DNA of 64,000 nt, from assembly GCF_901709675.1 (NCBI RefSeq), contig NC_051087.1:11239884-11303883 (forward strand). The letters run 5' to 3'. Shown here piece after piece: positions 36,478-48,572 of this stretch. The position numbers and the translations under genes are program-made. This DNA is from Syngnathus acus. Taxonomy: Eukaryota; Chordata; Actinopteri; Syngnathiformes; Syngnathidae. Below the pieces are notes generated by a model. That model ran no database searches. It was not told where the DNA came from and saw only the letters and a program-made list of their open reading frames with translations. Position 1 is the first letter of the stretch. The number at the start of each line of letters is the position of its first letter.

Positions 36478-36930
36478 TTCATTCATTCATCTTCTGAACC
36501 GGTTTACCCCTTGAAGTGGTCGCAGGCCAATTGCAAGGCATACATATTCTAGAGCAGGAGTGTCAAACTCGTTTTTGTCGCGGGCCGCATCATAGTCATA
36601 GTTTCCTTCGGAGTGCCATTACGACCGTCAACAAACTGATGAATAACTAAGTTTGAAACCGGAGACTAGTAAGAACTGTTCAAATATTTTTAAAAGATCA
36701 ACGGTAACAAAAACTGCTAGGAATATCTGTATGTTTTTAAAAGTGAAGACAATTTGTAACATTAGTATTGACAGTTGAAGTTGATAAACAATTGGTCTTC
36801 GCGGGCCACATAAAATGATGTGGCGGGCCGTATCTGGCCCCCGGGCCTTGATTTTGACACCTATGCTAAGGGGGGCCAGGCAAACAACCATTCACACTCA
36901 GTCACACCTACAGATATTTTGGAGTGGTCA
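36478..36930 (+). mobile_element. Teleost retroposon split by a hAT-type MITE
   Basis: The left piece (36478-36554) has CATTCATCTTCTGAACC and GGTCGCAGGCCAATTGCAAG. The right piece (36866-36930) has AACAACCATTCACACTCA and AGTCACACCTA. These are consecutive parts of one fish retroposon family, separated by the MITE at 36555-36865. Confidence 0.65.
36555..36865. mobile_element. hAT-type MITE, family copy 1
   Basis: Begins CAGGAGTGTCAAACTCG and ends TTTTGACACCTATG. Contains CGCGGGCCGCAT near one end and GGCCCCCGGGCC near the other, like the three further copies in this window. The flanking 8-mers are only partly alike. Confidence 0.8.
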
Positions 36931-39469
36931 ATCGCTAATATTTTATTCACGTGGGAAATATAAAGGCTGTGATGGTTGAACACTGGTGGCTAAATAAAAG
37001 TACAAGGGGAAAACAATTTTGCCTGCCCATATGCTGAGCTAAACAGTGTGATGGGTCTCCGTTCCTTTCTTTCTTTAATTGCTGTTTTTCCCATGCTGCT
37101 TAAACAAAATCCACTACATGCAAAACATCACGTGAGCAGGTCTGAAAACTTGATTGTTGACTTCCTGTATATGCCGGTGTAATTAGTAAGACAATGTGCT
37201 GATGACATGAATATTTGAACCGGAACTTGCCCCAAAAAATCATCATGTTGGCGTATTTGGACAACACATCTAATCGACATGTAGGGATCTATATTTTGAA
37301 CATTTTGAGTTTGGATGCGACTAAATTGGGAATATTGTCGCACATCTACCAGACTGGCACGTTTCATATTGTTATAATTATGTTGTTTTATAGCGGTCAA
37401 TTTAAACTGAAAGCTAATTTAACACAGTTTTTCCCACTTTTCCCTTTATTTTTATATCAATGTGGCAGTTTGTTTCATGATCCGTCCTGGGCTCTTAATT
37501 TGCCCTAAACAAGGTCTCACACACGCTCTTGTGAAAAACAAAAGCCAACCTTATCTTTAAAGATGGTCTTGTCATCGTTATTGTTGATTCATGTGAACAT
37601 GCTTAGATGTATAATGCAAAACGAGTAGGGATCTAAGTCACAGTCCCACTGTTTGTTATGAGCTCACAAAGTTTTGACGTGCGTGCAAGTATGCATGGAG
37701 TTCCTACAGCACCTGTCAGTCACTGCTTGCCGCCTTTGAATGAGCACAGTGGGAGATGACGAGATCCTATTAGTTTGGATCGCCAAGGGGAAGCATGCGG
37801 CATGAATCAATGTATCAAACAAACACGCACACATTTGAAAAGGCAAAGTTGCTATTCCTGCAATACGTCAGATGCTCTTGACTGCACACACCTCAGTAGT
37901 GTGCACAAATACCATCATAGGCCCACAGACACAAAGACACAGACATGTCTGCATGCACATATACAAGAAGACAGGCCAGGTTTTGGATCTGTTTTATCGC
38001 AGTAATGCTCCAGTGCGCTCAACAGAACTCTTGGTCCTCATCTTTGAGGGAAGCGTAAAGAAACATTTGATTGAGAAAAGAAAGCCAGCCATCTGATGAA
38101 AGCACAAGAGCGGGCTAGAGAGAGAGGAGAGGAAGTATAGTGGGAATGACGGTTTAAAAAAAATTGGCGACAGCTTTGCAGTGTGTGCGTATGTGTGTGT
38201 GTGTGTGTGTGTCAGAGGGCTTGCTGTCTCAGAGACAAAGTGCTTGGAGTGCAGACAGAGAGTGGGCTAGTTTGGCCTGCTGACCTTGGAGTGCTAGTAA
38301 TTGGCACTTAGCATTAAACGGCACCCCCTCCTCCCTTTCTGGAATAAGTCTCACAGATAAAAGAAAGCACTGAAAGCTTTGAGAAAGCAGAGTTTCGAAC
38401 GTGGATGCATGATTTGTACAATCTACAAAATAACGTTTTACAAATGACCAAATTATTCTCAAAAGCAATGCAATTAAATTGAATTAGGTTCATGTGACAA
38501 CGTTCATAAAATAAGAAAGTTTGGAAAGAATTTCAGGCATTCAGCTGGATATTCAATGTAGTGAAAGGCTTTATTTTTTTTTTTGTCTCAACCCATTAAA
38601 AACCAAAAACCAATGCTAATTGCTTCACCAGCCTTCGTCCGTGTGCTGGTAAGAAGTAATGATTTTGCGATTTAATTTGTGCCAAACATGTCACTTGATG
38701 TTTGCAACAGTTCCTGGGGGCTGCAGTTCAACATCCAAACCTTTTATGTACAGCTTACTCTCAGACTCATGAGTGAGTTTGCTCTTATATGAAATTTTGA
38801 CTTTAAGCGTTTGATTTCCAGACTTTTTTTTTTTTAAAGTGATATTTGAATGAATACATCTGCATCATTCTGACCTATGCACATTATGTCATCAAATAGT
38901 TCCCAGAAGACTATAGCTAGCTAATGTTTTTCAAACAAATAAAAACCAAAAACTGCACAATTGAAATCCTGCCGGGTATGACTGCAATATACACCACAAG
39001 GGTGAGCAACTTGAGTTAACTTATGGTATTTTACGATTTCTCTGGGACCCCCCAACACACACGCACGCACACACACACACGTAATGAATGCAACAGATTA
39101 TAATGTACATTTAGGTCACACAGAGACTCAATAAGATGATAAATATGTAAATAATCTCACTCCAAAGAAACAAAGCGGTAGTGCACCATAAAATGTCAGC
39201 GCTACACAAACAAATGCAGTAACCAAATGTTCAAAGATGATGGAAGAGCTGGTGATTTTGGTTCATATTGACTACAAGAGCGATAGTGTTGAAAAATGTA
39301 CTGTCTCGCCTGGGACACGTCCAAAAGAATTTTGGCATGCTGTGTTATTAGTCCTCCAATTTATCAAGAGTCCTAATTGTTCATTGCCCTCTGATTTTGA
39401 ATAAAGCTTTGTTTGAAGTTCCCGTGGCAGGTTTTGCTTTCTTAGTAGGCGCAGGAAATGCATTATCTG
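36931..39469. other. Intergenic, no gene seen
   Basis: No recognisable coding sequence. A short GT repeat at ~38185-38211 and a CA-rich patch near 39055-39082 are the only features. Confidence 0.45.
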
Positions 39470-39799
39470 CAGGGGTGTCAAACTCATTTGTGTTGCGGAC
39501 CGCATTGTAGTCATAGTTTCCCTCGGAGGGCCATTATGACTGTCAACGCCGTCTATATACATACAGTATAGGCTACACAACAAACTGATAAATAACTAGG
39601 TTTGAAATCAGAGACTAATAAAAACTGTTCAAATAGTTTAAAAAGATAAATGTAATAATAATTGCTCGCAACATCTCTATTTTTAAAAAGTGAAGACAAT
39701 TTGTCATTTTAGTAATGACACAAAATTTGTCTTCGCGGGCCACATAAAATGATGTGGCGCGCCGTATCTGGCCCCCGGGCCTTGAGTTTGATACCTATG
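39470..39799. mobile_element. hAT-type MITE, family copy 2
   Basis: Ends CAGGGGTGTCAAACTCA and TTGAGTTTGATACCTATG; the inside matches copies 1, 3 and 4, including CTATATACATACAGTATAGG and the GGCCCCCGGGCC block. No clear target duplication survives. Confidence 0.85.
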
Positions 39800-42599
39800 A
39801 TCTAAGAAATGGATTGGTCTTTAACGGTCGCCCTTAGCCGACGTGTTCAAATATTGCTGGAATGTGAATAAGATATGCGAATTGAATGCATGTATTTCAA
39901 TTAGGAGGAAAGAAAAATAATACAGTACCATAGTGAAAAAATGGGAAGGGCGATTAATATTTAAAATGAAGAGGAAAAGAGTTTAGCACTTCGATACCAG
40001 CAGGAAGTAGTGCGCCTTAGGAAGCTGTTTTATGGATAAGGTGCTTCCAGTGTGAAGCAGGCTTCCCCTGGGGCCTACACACTGGTGATGATTATGTAGA
40101 GTGGAACTCAAAGTAGTAACGCTATTTTAAAAGCAACTTCCGATTACCAGGGTGGTTGGTGGTATCTGCAATTGAGGTGGTGAACCAGACGGAACGGTGG
40201 CTTAATGATGGAGGGGAAAGAGATTTAAATTTAGTGTGTATTATGATTACCCGAAAGACCGAAGTGTCCCCAGTGTGAACTAACAACTTACGGAGTGCAG
40301 AAAAACTCTAAGGCCATCCAAGAGTATCATTTGCTTGATAAAAAAAAACATTAATAATGCACCCATACAATAAATGTATTACTTTAGTCCAATCAGTACC
40401 GTATTTTCCAGACTATAAGCTGCTAATTTTTGCTTTGAACCCTGTGGCCTATAGTTTAGTGCATCTAAAGTGCATCTAGTGCATCTAAGAACACACAGCA
40501 GGATGTTGAGCAACCATCTCCTCATAGGCTATAACAAAGAGAACAATCAACTTTTCAGAGCTTTCATTTAAATACATTTATAATCTAATCACTCTCTATG
40601 CGAAGACTAAATGAGTATATTATAAACAGCCCGAATGTTGACAACTCAATGCACAGCTTTTTGTAATCTGCTGCTCAAGTCAGCAGTTTGAGTCACATTA
40701 CATACAAAATATATCCATCCAAATAACTTTCTAATATTCATACTTTTTCGGTGCACACTTTATGATTACCATACACTGCAAAATTGTCAACAGAAATCTG
40801 CCTACCTTTGCCTACTTAAAAGGGTTTGAAAAAAAAAAAAAACGTGCATCCTGTGGCGTACTAAAGATTTAATGGATAATGCCCAGAGAGCAGGAAGAAC
40901 GTGTTCCAGTAGTAGTCCAAGAATGTCCTTCCTGTTGCGTCTCACATCAAAGTGCACTTTGTTCCTTCATTAAAAAATCCTAATGGTGCCACTGTTGCAA
41001 AAAATGTGACGGCTTAATTGGTATGTGCTGGTGACATGTTGAACATTTTCCTTTGTTCTGACTATGGATAGAAAAGAAGTACCGTAGGGAAGGACCATAG
41101 TTTCTCATTCAACAGGCTTTTGAACTTCAGAATCCTCATAGCAAAATCAGACCTTTGGCACCAATCTCTTCATCTGTATCTTTATTTCATATTCTCCTTA
41201 AAAATTCTTCCAAAACCGATTTTTTAATTTTTTATTCATGTGGTATAGCAGAAGTTAATGTCACGAGTGTTAGTGTTTTTACTTACATGTGGTTGATACA
41301 GAGACAAAATCCTGCTGCAGAAAATGAGTGTTTTCATGTTTGTTATGCGTCTGCCTATTTTCTCTTTCAGATTTCACATGTATAGTATGTAAATATATGT
41401 ATACTTTAAACATGTAGAGTATGTCAAGAATTGTGTGCTTGAATTACCCCCCCTATTTATTTTTACATTTTTACACACTTCTTTGTCCTCCGTTGCTTCT
41501 CGCATCTGTTTGGTTGAATAATTGGGACATTTTTCATCTTTTTAGGACCGACGAGCATGACCTGAGCATCCAGACTGCAATTGTTTTGGATATATTTGAC
41601 TCACATCCACACTTGAATGAGGCCTGGAATAAAATCTGAAATGCAAGGTTCACATTACATGGGGAAAAAAAAATCTGTCACATTATGGGCAAAAAAATTG
41701 CAGTTGACCCACAGTGTGAACGTAGCATAATAGAAAATCTCTCATTTTGAACTCATTTTTACCGAAACAGCAATCAAGTTCAACTCTTTGCACATACCAA
41801 TCAGTGAAGCTAGGTATTGCCTCATAATATTCTAGTCCGACTGAAGCTGTGTTGTGCTTCTTCATCAGGATGTAGATAGACTATAACTCACTGAAAAAAA
41901 TACTGAATTAATTAAGAATGAATGAACAATGAACCAAATTCAAAGAATTAAAAACTGTCAATGCATTCTCACAAATTATTGCCGTCAATATTATTATAAA
42001 GTACAATATGATGGAGTACTACGATAATTCATTGAAATACACGCACACACACACACACGCACACTCACACGCACGCAATCTGTAACCCCAGGGAGTTAAT
42101 TAATACCTCATGTGAGGTGAAGAAAGTATTCATAAATTATTAAAATAGTTTCTTTTTTTATTGTTAGAGAAAGTCGTATTAAGAAACATTTTTGCTGAAC
42201 TCAGATAGTGGCTCTCAGAGCATTTGCTGTCAACATGAGAAATTTGAGATGTGGAGGTATTGCCTTTGAAGAATCTATGTATTGCCTGACTTGCTACTCT
42301 TAAAATAATAATAAAACTTGAATCCTCATTAAATTTGTTGTGTTTCTTGAGTTGTTCCTTTTTTTTAAATTTGCTGATTTCATATGTGTTTCCTTTGTCA
42401 TTAAAGGGACACTTGGATGAGCTGAACATTGGCACTTAATACTAGGTCCGTATGTAAAAATTACATCAACAGTAAAAATCACCACTCTTGCAACAGATTG
42501 GCACGATTTACAAGATTAGTAGAATCAACCCCTCACACCATTGTCGCCGAACTGTCCGCTGAACTGCCTTTATGCCGGTTTGTGGACCCTGTGGAGTTT

Positions 42600-42602
<3 letters not shown>
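39800..42602. other. Intergenic; partial TIR-element end near 40.4 kb
   Basis: At 40397-40445 a sequence starting TACCGTATTTTCCAGACTAT and continuing TGCTTTGAACCCTGTGG looks like the left end of a second TIR family related to the 22.4-kb element. No matching right end was found. CA repeats occur at 42040-42076. No gene recognised. Confidence 0.45.
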
Positions 42603-42637
<35 letters not shown>

Positions 42638-42660
42638 GGTATTTGGGGGGGGGGGGGGGG
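42603..42660. repeat. (GATT)n microsatellite and G run
   Basis: A GATT tetranucleotide run (42603-42632) followed, after a short spacer, by a near-pure G run (42644-42660). Confidence 0.9.
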
Positions 42661-43586
42661 GACCTCTGAGACTCCATGTCTATGTCTATATTATTTAGGC
42701 CTCTCACCAGCAGGCCTGCTGTTAATTTTTTCCACCTTTGTTACAGCGGTTTGCTGGTTGGTTTGTTGTGCCTTTGATGACTTGTATCTTGTTGCACTTA
42801 TTGGTTTCCTTTTTTGGCGCCGTTGTGAGTGGCAGGCCTATTAAGTTTGCGTTCATGTCCTCTGTATGTCTTTTATATACCCAATCTGCGGTATGGATGC
42901 TGCTGGAACACTAAATTTCCCATGGGATCAATAAAGTACCGTAATTTTCGGACTATAAGTCGCACCGGAGTATAAGTCGCACCAGCCATCAAATGCCCAA
43001 AAATGTGGAAAAAAAAACATATATAAGTCGCTCCGGAGTATAAGTCGCATTTTGGGGGGCAATTTATTCGACAAAATCCAACACCAAGAACAGACATGAA
43101 CGAGCAACAACAGGCTAAACGATACGGTATGCTGACGTGACAAACACAAACGAGGAGCTGAGAACGGGCCTGATGTAACATTCAGTTATTTTAAAAAAAC
43201 TATTACATAAATAACACGTTTATCAAACCATTTGTGTCACTCCAAATCATTAAATCCATCGATCAGATTTCTCGTCCTTTATGTCATCCTGGTGACAGAG
43301 GACATGTCCAGAGGATATGGCGCTTTAAAGTGTTAATTACTTTATTTGATTTTTTCTCTCTATTTTTCATGTTTTGAATATGTTCAAGATAAAGATATCA
43401 AAGCATGTGAAGTGATCAACTATACTAAAAATAACATGTGAAGTGGTCAACTATACTTGTAAGTGATGTGTTAATGATCAAGTAAAAATTTGTGAAAAAA
43501 AACATATATAAGTCGCTCCTGAGTATAAGTCGCCCCCCCCACCCAAACTATGAAAAAAACCGCGACTTATAGTCCGAAAATTACGG

Positions 43587-43662
<76 letters not shown>
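42661..43662 (+). mobile_element. LINE 3' end with (ATCT)n tail, interrupted by a TIR element
   Basis: The segment to 42936 ends GCTGGAACACTAAATTTCCC and GGGATCAATAAAG, the signature 3' end of a fish non-LTR retrotransposon, which normally runs straight into an ATCT tail. The tail is instead found at 43587-43662, directly after the TIR element at 42937-43588. The reading is one LINE tail split by a later DNA-element insertion at a TA. Confidence 0.8.
42937..43588. mobile_element. 652-bp TIR element, long relative of the 22.4-kb MITE
   Basis: Same TA-flanked ends as the 174-bp element: CCGTAATTTTCGGACTATAA at the left and the inverse at the right. Subterminal ACTATAAGTCGC/GAGTATAAGTCGC motifs repeat. 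The interior has no transposase-like frame; one stretch repeats ATGTGAAGTGGTCAACTATA-like sequence. Confidence 0.85.
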
Positions 43663-46600
43663 AAAATGGAAATAAGATAACACTGAAAGATTCATCTCAT
43701 ATTTGTCAATAGAAATGTTAGTGATGGATGCTATTATATGGCCTACCTATTCCTCGAGATTGAATGAAAAACATGCTAAAGTGTTTTTTTCATAATTCTC
43801 CTCATGAAAAGTTATAATTTAAGTGAAGAGCCACTCATGAATATAGAAACTCAAAATTGCTTTTTACCCCCTTTCAAGATCAAGGTCCAATACCATGAAG
43901 AAGTTTCTTTATTCTTCTGCCCTAGCAAAAGAAAATCATAACCACTGTGATGGTGTTAAAATATAACTGTTCAGTGAAAATATGTTTTAAAAGAGCTGCC
44001 AATGCTTTATGGACTCCTTTATGGTCACATTGCTATTTACAGTAGCTAGAAGTTCATACATTTTTTATTTTGTTCCACTTTGAGTGCAAAATGTAATGTT
44101 TGACCTAGCCAGACCTACCATTGATGTTAGTTTGAAACTGTGTTTGTTTGTGCTGTATTCTCTGTTGTCTGGGAAAAAAATGTGACACCCCACAGCTCTG
44201 TGATGACGGCTCTTTTTTTTTCATAGCCACTGGAAGAAAGCCAGAGCAGCTGTTCACACTCCTGTTACATGGTTTGGGCCAAAGACAATAGTCAAGCTTC
44301 AAATAAATATATCACACCAACAAGTTTTCTGACTTCATATTTATAGACAGTGGTCCCTGGGTAGACACACCTCACACACATCCTTTTCCAGGAGGTTCCA
44401 GGAGTTGTAGTATTTGAGTCACCTAAGGTCTTGTCACTACACCACTGAATGGTAGCGTATATGTGGTGTGCTTTCAAAGAATCAAAAATGATTCAATAAA
44501 ATATGGTACAAATATCGACAAAATGTTTAGTGTGGTATTTAATTGATATTTAGTTGGTATTTAGTTTTATTTGCAATTACTGCAATAAATCTGTGACATC
44601 ACCAAAAACTTTAAGGGCATCAACAGTCCTCGATACAGCCCAGCTGTCCGGAAAAAAAAAACTTCTGATGGTCACCACGCTGCTGCCTAAGAGGTATTGA
44701 CTTTTTAAAATCTTCTTATTTTTAGCATTTGGCCTATCTGGTTTCATGACGGTCACACCATTAACAAGATTATATTTTGCGCTAGATTGTGTGGCTGTTT
44801 ATGGCTTCACACTTAAGGCCATTGAGTGACAACTTCTGCAATGCTGTGTTCGGAGTGCACACTTTGTAACACATGCTGTTTTGCACTGTGTGCTCAGACA
44901 AACACAAACACAACTTATCACTTTTATTAATAATTAAACCTTGACAAAGCTCTATTCTTCATGGAGAGCTATTTCAGTCTCCTGCAGTGGGAGCAAAAGA
45001 AAGCGAAGAAGTGGAGGGACCCTTGATGTTGATGGCTCAGTCATATGCTACATTGTGTGGTATTAATGTGTTGAAAATTTTAAATCTGCTGGCGTCAGAT
45101 CTTCGGCTTCTATGAAAAACTGTCTTAAGCTGTGACAAACTGTCTAAGCTCTGTGTCATCCTCATCTTCACCTGTCCACTATTTCTGTCTCCTTTCGGCT
45201 CATTCTTTTATCCATAGCTCTCTACTGTTATACTTGTAAAAAAATGCTAAAATAATTTTTTTTGTTTTACGAAACATGTAAAAAAATCTTCCTCATGCTA
45301 TTATTCGATTATACTGAACTGAGGAGCTAAGTTGCTTGGGGCTTTGAGGTCCTGGCAAGTGTCACCCATGGAAAGCAGGTACCTAGGTGAGGGACCAATA
45401 TGGGGCCTGCACCCACAAGGGGCCCGAAAGGATAATGTGACTTGACTTTGTTTGAGGAGCAACTTCCAATTTTTTTTTTTATTTTATTTATTAATTAGGG
45501 TTGATCCTGGGGACCTGAAGTAAGGGATTTTATTAAACAATAAAAAGATAATGTGACAAATGAACACGTGGTTGTCTTTTCTTCCCCCAATATAGTCAAC
45601 ATTTTTTTATTTCTTAAGTTTACATAGTATTAAGTTCGCACTGGAACAGCAAACTGTATTTTCAAGTCGGGGGCAAAGCTAAATTGATTGAAAGAAATAT
45701 GATTGAGGAGAAAAATATTCGATCTACAGTAATGTAATTTTATTGTGCAGACTTATTGAGAAAAACAAATGGCTCGTGTTAATGTAATCACCACAAAAAT
45801 GTCACTTTCTTTAATTGAGTATTGTAGTATTACTTTATATGCATTTATTAGATATGTACTGGAATATTGCTTAAGATGCAATGACAACTACAGACTAAAA
45901 TTAGTAAAATAAATAATTCTTAAAGTTCTTCAACTCCATATGAAACATGTGTTATTCGCTCTAATCGACATCAGTCTGAAGTGTTGGCTTCATCTTGTTA
46001 GACTTTGGGACGTGAGCGAGACAGCACTCACAGGAGAATGACAACGACAACTGTTTTTTAAAAGTTTGTGTACTTTGGTAAGCATCACAAGTTTCATGTG
46101 ACTAAATTGTGTAATGAGCAATACATGCATGATCAAGCCTTGGATTGCTGTTCAACAAATGTTGCAGCCAGTGAGCCTCATTAGAGCCACAGATAGTACT
46201 TAGTATATTAAACGAATTAAATGAATTTCAAACATGTCCATTGACTTTGCCTGGAAGCTGTCAGAGTTCAGGATTGAGCCTGTATGGGCTTGTGATTGGC
46301 CGATATCCTTGTTACCAGTGGATGCTGAGCCATTATTCGTGGCCAGCGTAGTGTGTTTCCATATTTCTGGGAAATCAGGCAGTCTGCCTGTCCTTTTTGT
46401 CATTGTCGAACCATCTCTCATTTAATGTTCCAGACAAGGTGTATCGCATCCTCTCTGTGATCAAATAGATTCTGAATTCACTTAAAGCTTGAATAAGCTT
46501 TCAAAGAAGGGGCTGTAGTTTGAAATACACGATGTAATGAGAAATCTTTGAAGCGACACATAGCAGCTTGCAAAAATCAACAGTTGGGAAGCAACAATTT

Positions 46601-47770
46601 TCCACCAAAAGCCAAGAATTTCCACCTTGAAGATTGCACATTAAACCTTTTGCTCATTTGAAAGCCATGAAAACACAACTCTGATGCACTTAAAACCCAG
46701 TGCCCAGTCAAAGTCATTTTTTGGGAAGAATTTTACTAGACTAGTGTAGGGAGAAAAGGGCATTTGCACCGAAGGAGGAAACGCAGCATACACCTAGTCA
46801 ATCGATATGGTGTCTTTCGATTCCTCTGAATTCAGGGCATGTAGAGCCGTACGGTCTTCATAGCATGTAAATGCAAGAGATCGGCACATGCAAAGTACAT
46901 TTAAACCCTAACCCACCATCGCCCATGGTTGTGCTGTGCGGTCAGGGCGGTGATAACAATAGTTTGTTTAATGAATGTTTGATGATTCAGAGGGTTTGAT
47001 GCACACTCTTGAAATGTTTATGAACAAAATATGATGATATCCACCACACATACTACATATCCACGGTGAACCAAATTTGTCTGCCAGCACCTGGATCAAA
47101 TCCGGCAAGTTCGTGTTAGGTCTAATCCATCCCCCAGGATACCTCCTCGTAGATTCTTAGTCAACCACCCACACAGGGACATTGCCTACTCTATGTGACT
47201 GTGTGACGCTACGGACTTCATTGAAATCAGCCATTATGCGTGCCAAGGGTGTCATAGATAAGATGCCGAGCCAAGCGAAAAGGTCACTGAGACAACGCCA
47301 AGCTCAAGTCAGCTCTCCAATTTTAAGAAGCCTAAATTAACACATTTTCTGTGATTAAAATGGAACCTATAATAAGTAGCAAAAATGAGGGATGGTGTGA
47401 CTCTGGGGCTGGTGGTTATAACCCCTTTCAGAAATCTGTGCTGCCCCATTCAGCATTTTATCTGACATTTTAAAATATATTCATAATTTTTTTTCTCAGC
47501 CCCTTAATAAATTGTTTAGGTAAGCTCCCCTTTGACACGGAAGATAAAGAAAAATCCTGGAACTATGCCTGGCCAAACTATTATTTATAATGTTCCCATT
47601 ATGTTGCCAAACATAGTGCCCAAAATATTAGACAAACCTTTTAAAGTACCTCTCACCCAGTCTTCTACTTCAAATTATGAAACACTTTTGCTATCCATGC
47701 CTTGGGTTCTTAATCAAAAATATCTAACTGAACAATGAGGCAACATGAACCCAGCAGACATTGTCTAAAT
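43663..47770. other. Intergenic, no gene seen
   Basis: AT-rich, with short frames only. A T-rich patch and possible repeat debris lie around 45.33-45.50 kb. Nothing is assignable. Confidence 0.45.
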
Positions 47771-48097
47771 CATATGTGTCAAACTCAAGGCCCGGGGGCC
47801 AGATACGGTCAGCCACATCATTTTATGTGGCCCGCGAAGATAAATAGTGCATCAAATTTGTGTCATTACTAGAATTGCAAATTGTCTTCACTTTTAAAAA
47901 TATCTATTTTTTTAAATATTTGACCAGTTTTTACTAGTCTGATTTGAAAACGAGTTATTTGTCAGTTTGTTTTGTAGCTTATACTGTATATAATATGAGG
48001 TGCTCATACATTTATTTGGGTTGACAGTCATAATGGCCCTCTGAAAGAAACTATGACTACAATGCGGCCCGCGAAAAAAATGAGTTTGACACCCCAG
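47771..48097. mobile_element. hAT-type MITE, family copy 3, with intact 8-bp duplication
   Basis: Opposite orientation to copies 1, 2 and 4. The left end CATATGTGTCAAACTCAA and right end TGAGTTTGACACCCCAG are flanked by a perfect 8-bp direct repeat, gtctaaat, at 47763-47770 and 48098-48105. This is diagnostic of hAT-type transposition. Confidence 0.9.
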
Positions 48098-48419
48098 GTC
48101 TAAATCCATTTGTGTTTGATTTTGTATTTCTGTTGTATTGTGTACTATGTTTTTGTAAAGTGCGACAAAAGACATCGTGAAATCGTGACATAATTAAACA
48201 TGTATCGTACACATTTTTTTGTTATGAAGTGTATATTCCATTTAAGTCCTTTGCAAACCCAAAGGTGCAATGGTTGGCCAACATGAAAGGATTGTCTCGG
48301 AAGTAGGTGAGACCATTGCAGACCTCCAGGCTTAGCAGCCAAATGTCCGAGATTTTTCTGCTTCTCCTGCCACTTCCAGTTAACTTGCTTTTCAGCCCCA
48401 CCTAAGGCCACTATTTTTC

Positions 48420-48572
48420 TCCCAAATAGAATCGCTACGATGTCCGTGTCAGCGAGGGTGATGAGCGGAAAACAGCTTTCAAGTTACATCACTCCTTCAA
48501 ACCTGATGTTCCAATACTACATAGCGGAACTTTTCTACAACGACAAGCTTGTCTTGCTCTTTGTCTACATTT
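48420..48572 (+). mobile_element. Ty3/gypsy reverse-transcriptase scrap
   Basis: A short frame reads YDVRVSEGDERKTAF, close to the gypsy reverse-transcriptase block around the (R)EGDEWKTAF motif. After a shift, FQYYIAELFYNDKLVLLFVYI resembles the following stretch before the missing catalytic DD. No LTRs, protease or integrase were seen nearby. It is a dead fragment. Confidence 0.5.

Noticed and set aside
43590-43662. CRISPR-like regular repeat
   Set aside because: It is a plain ATCT tetranucleotide run, the tail of a LINE; nothing prokaryotic is present.
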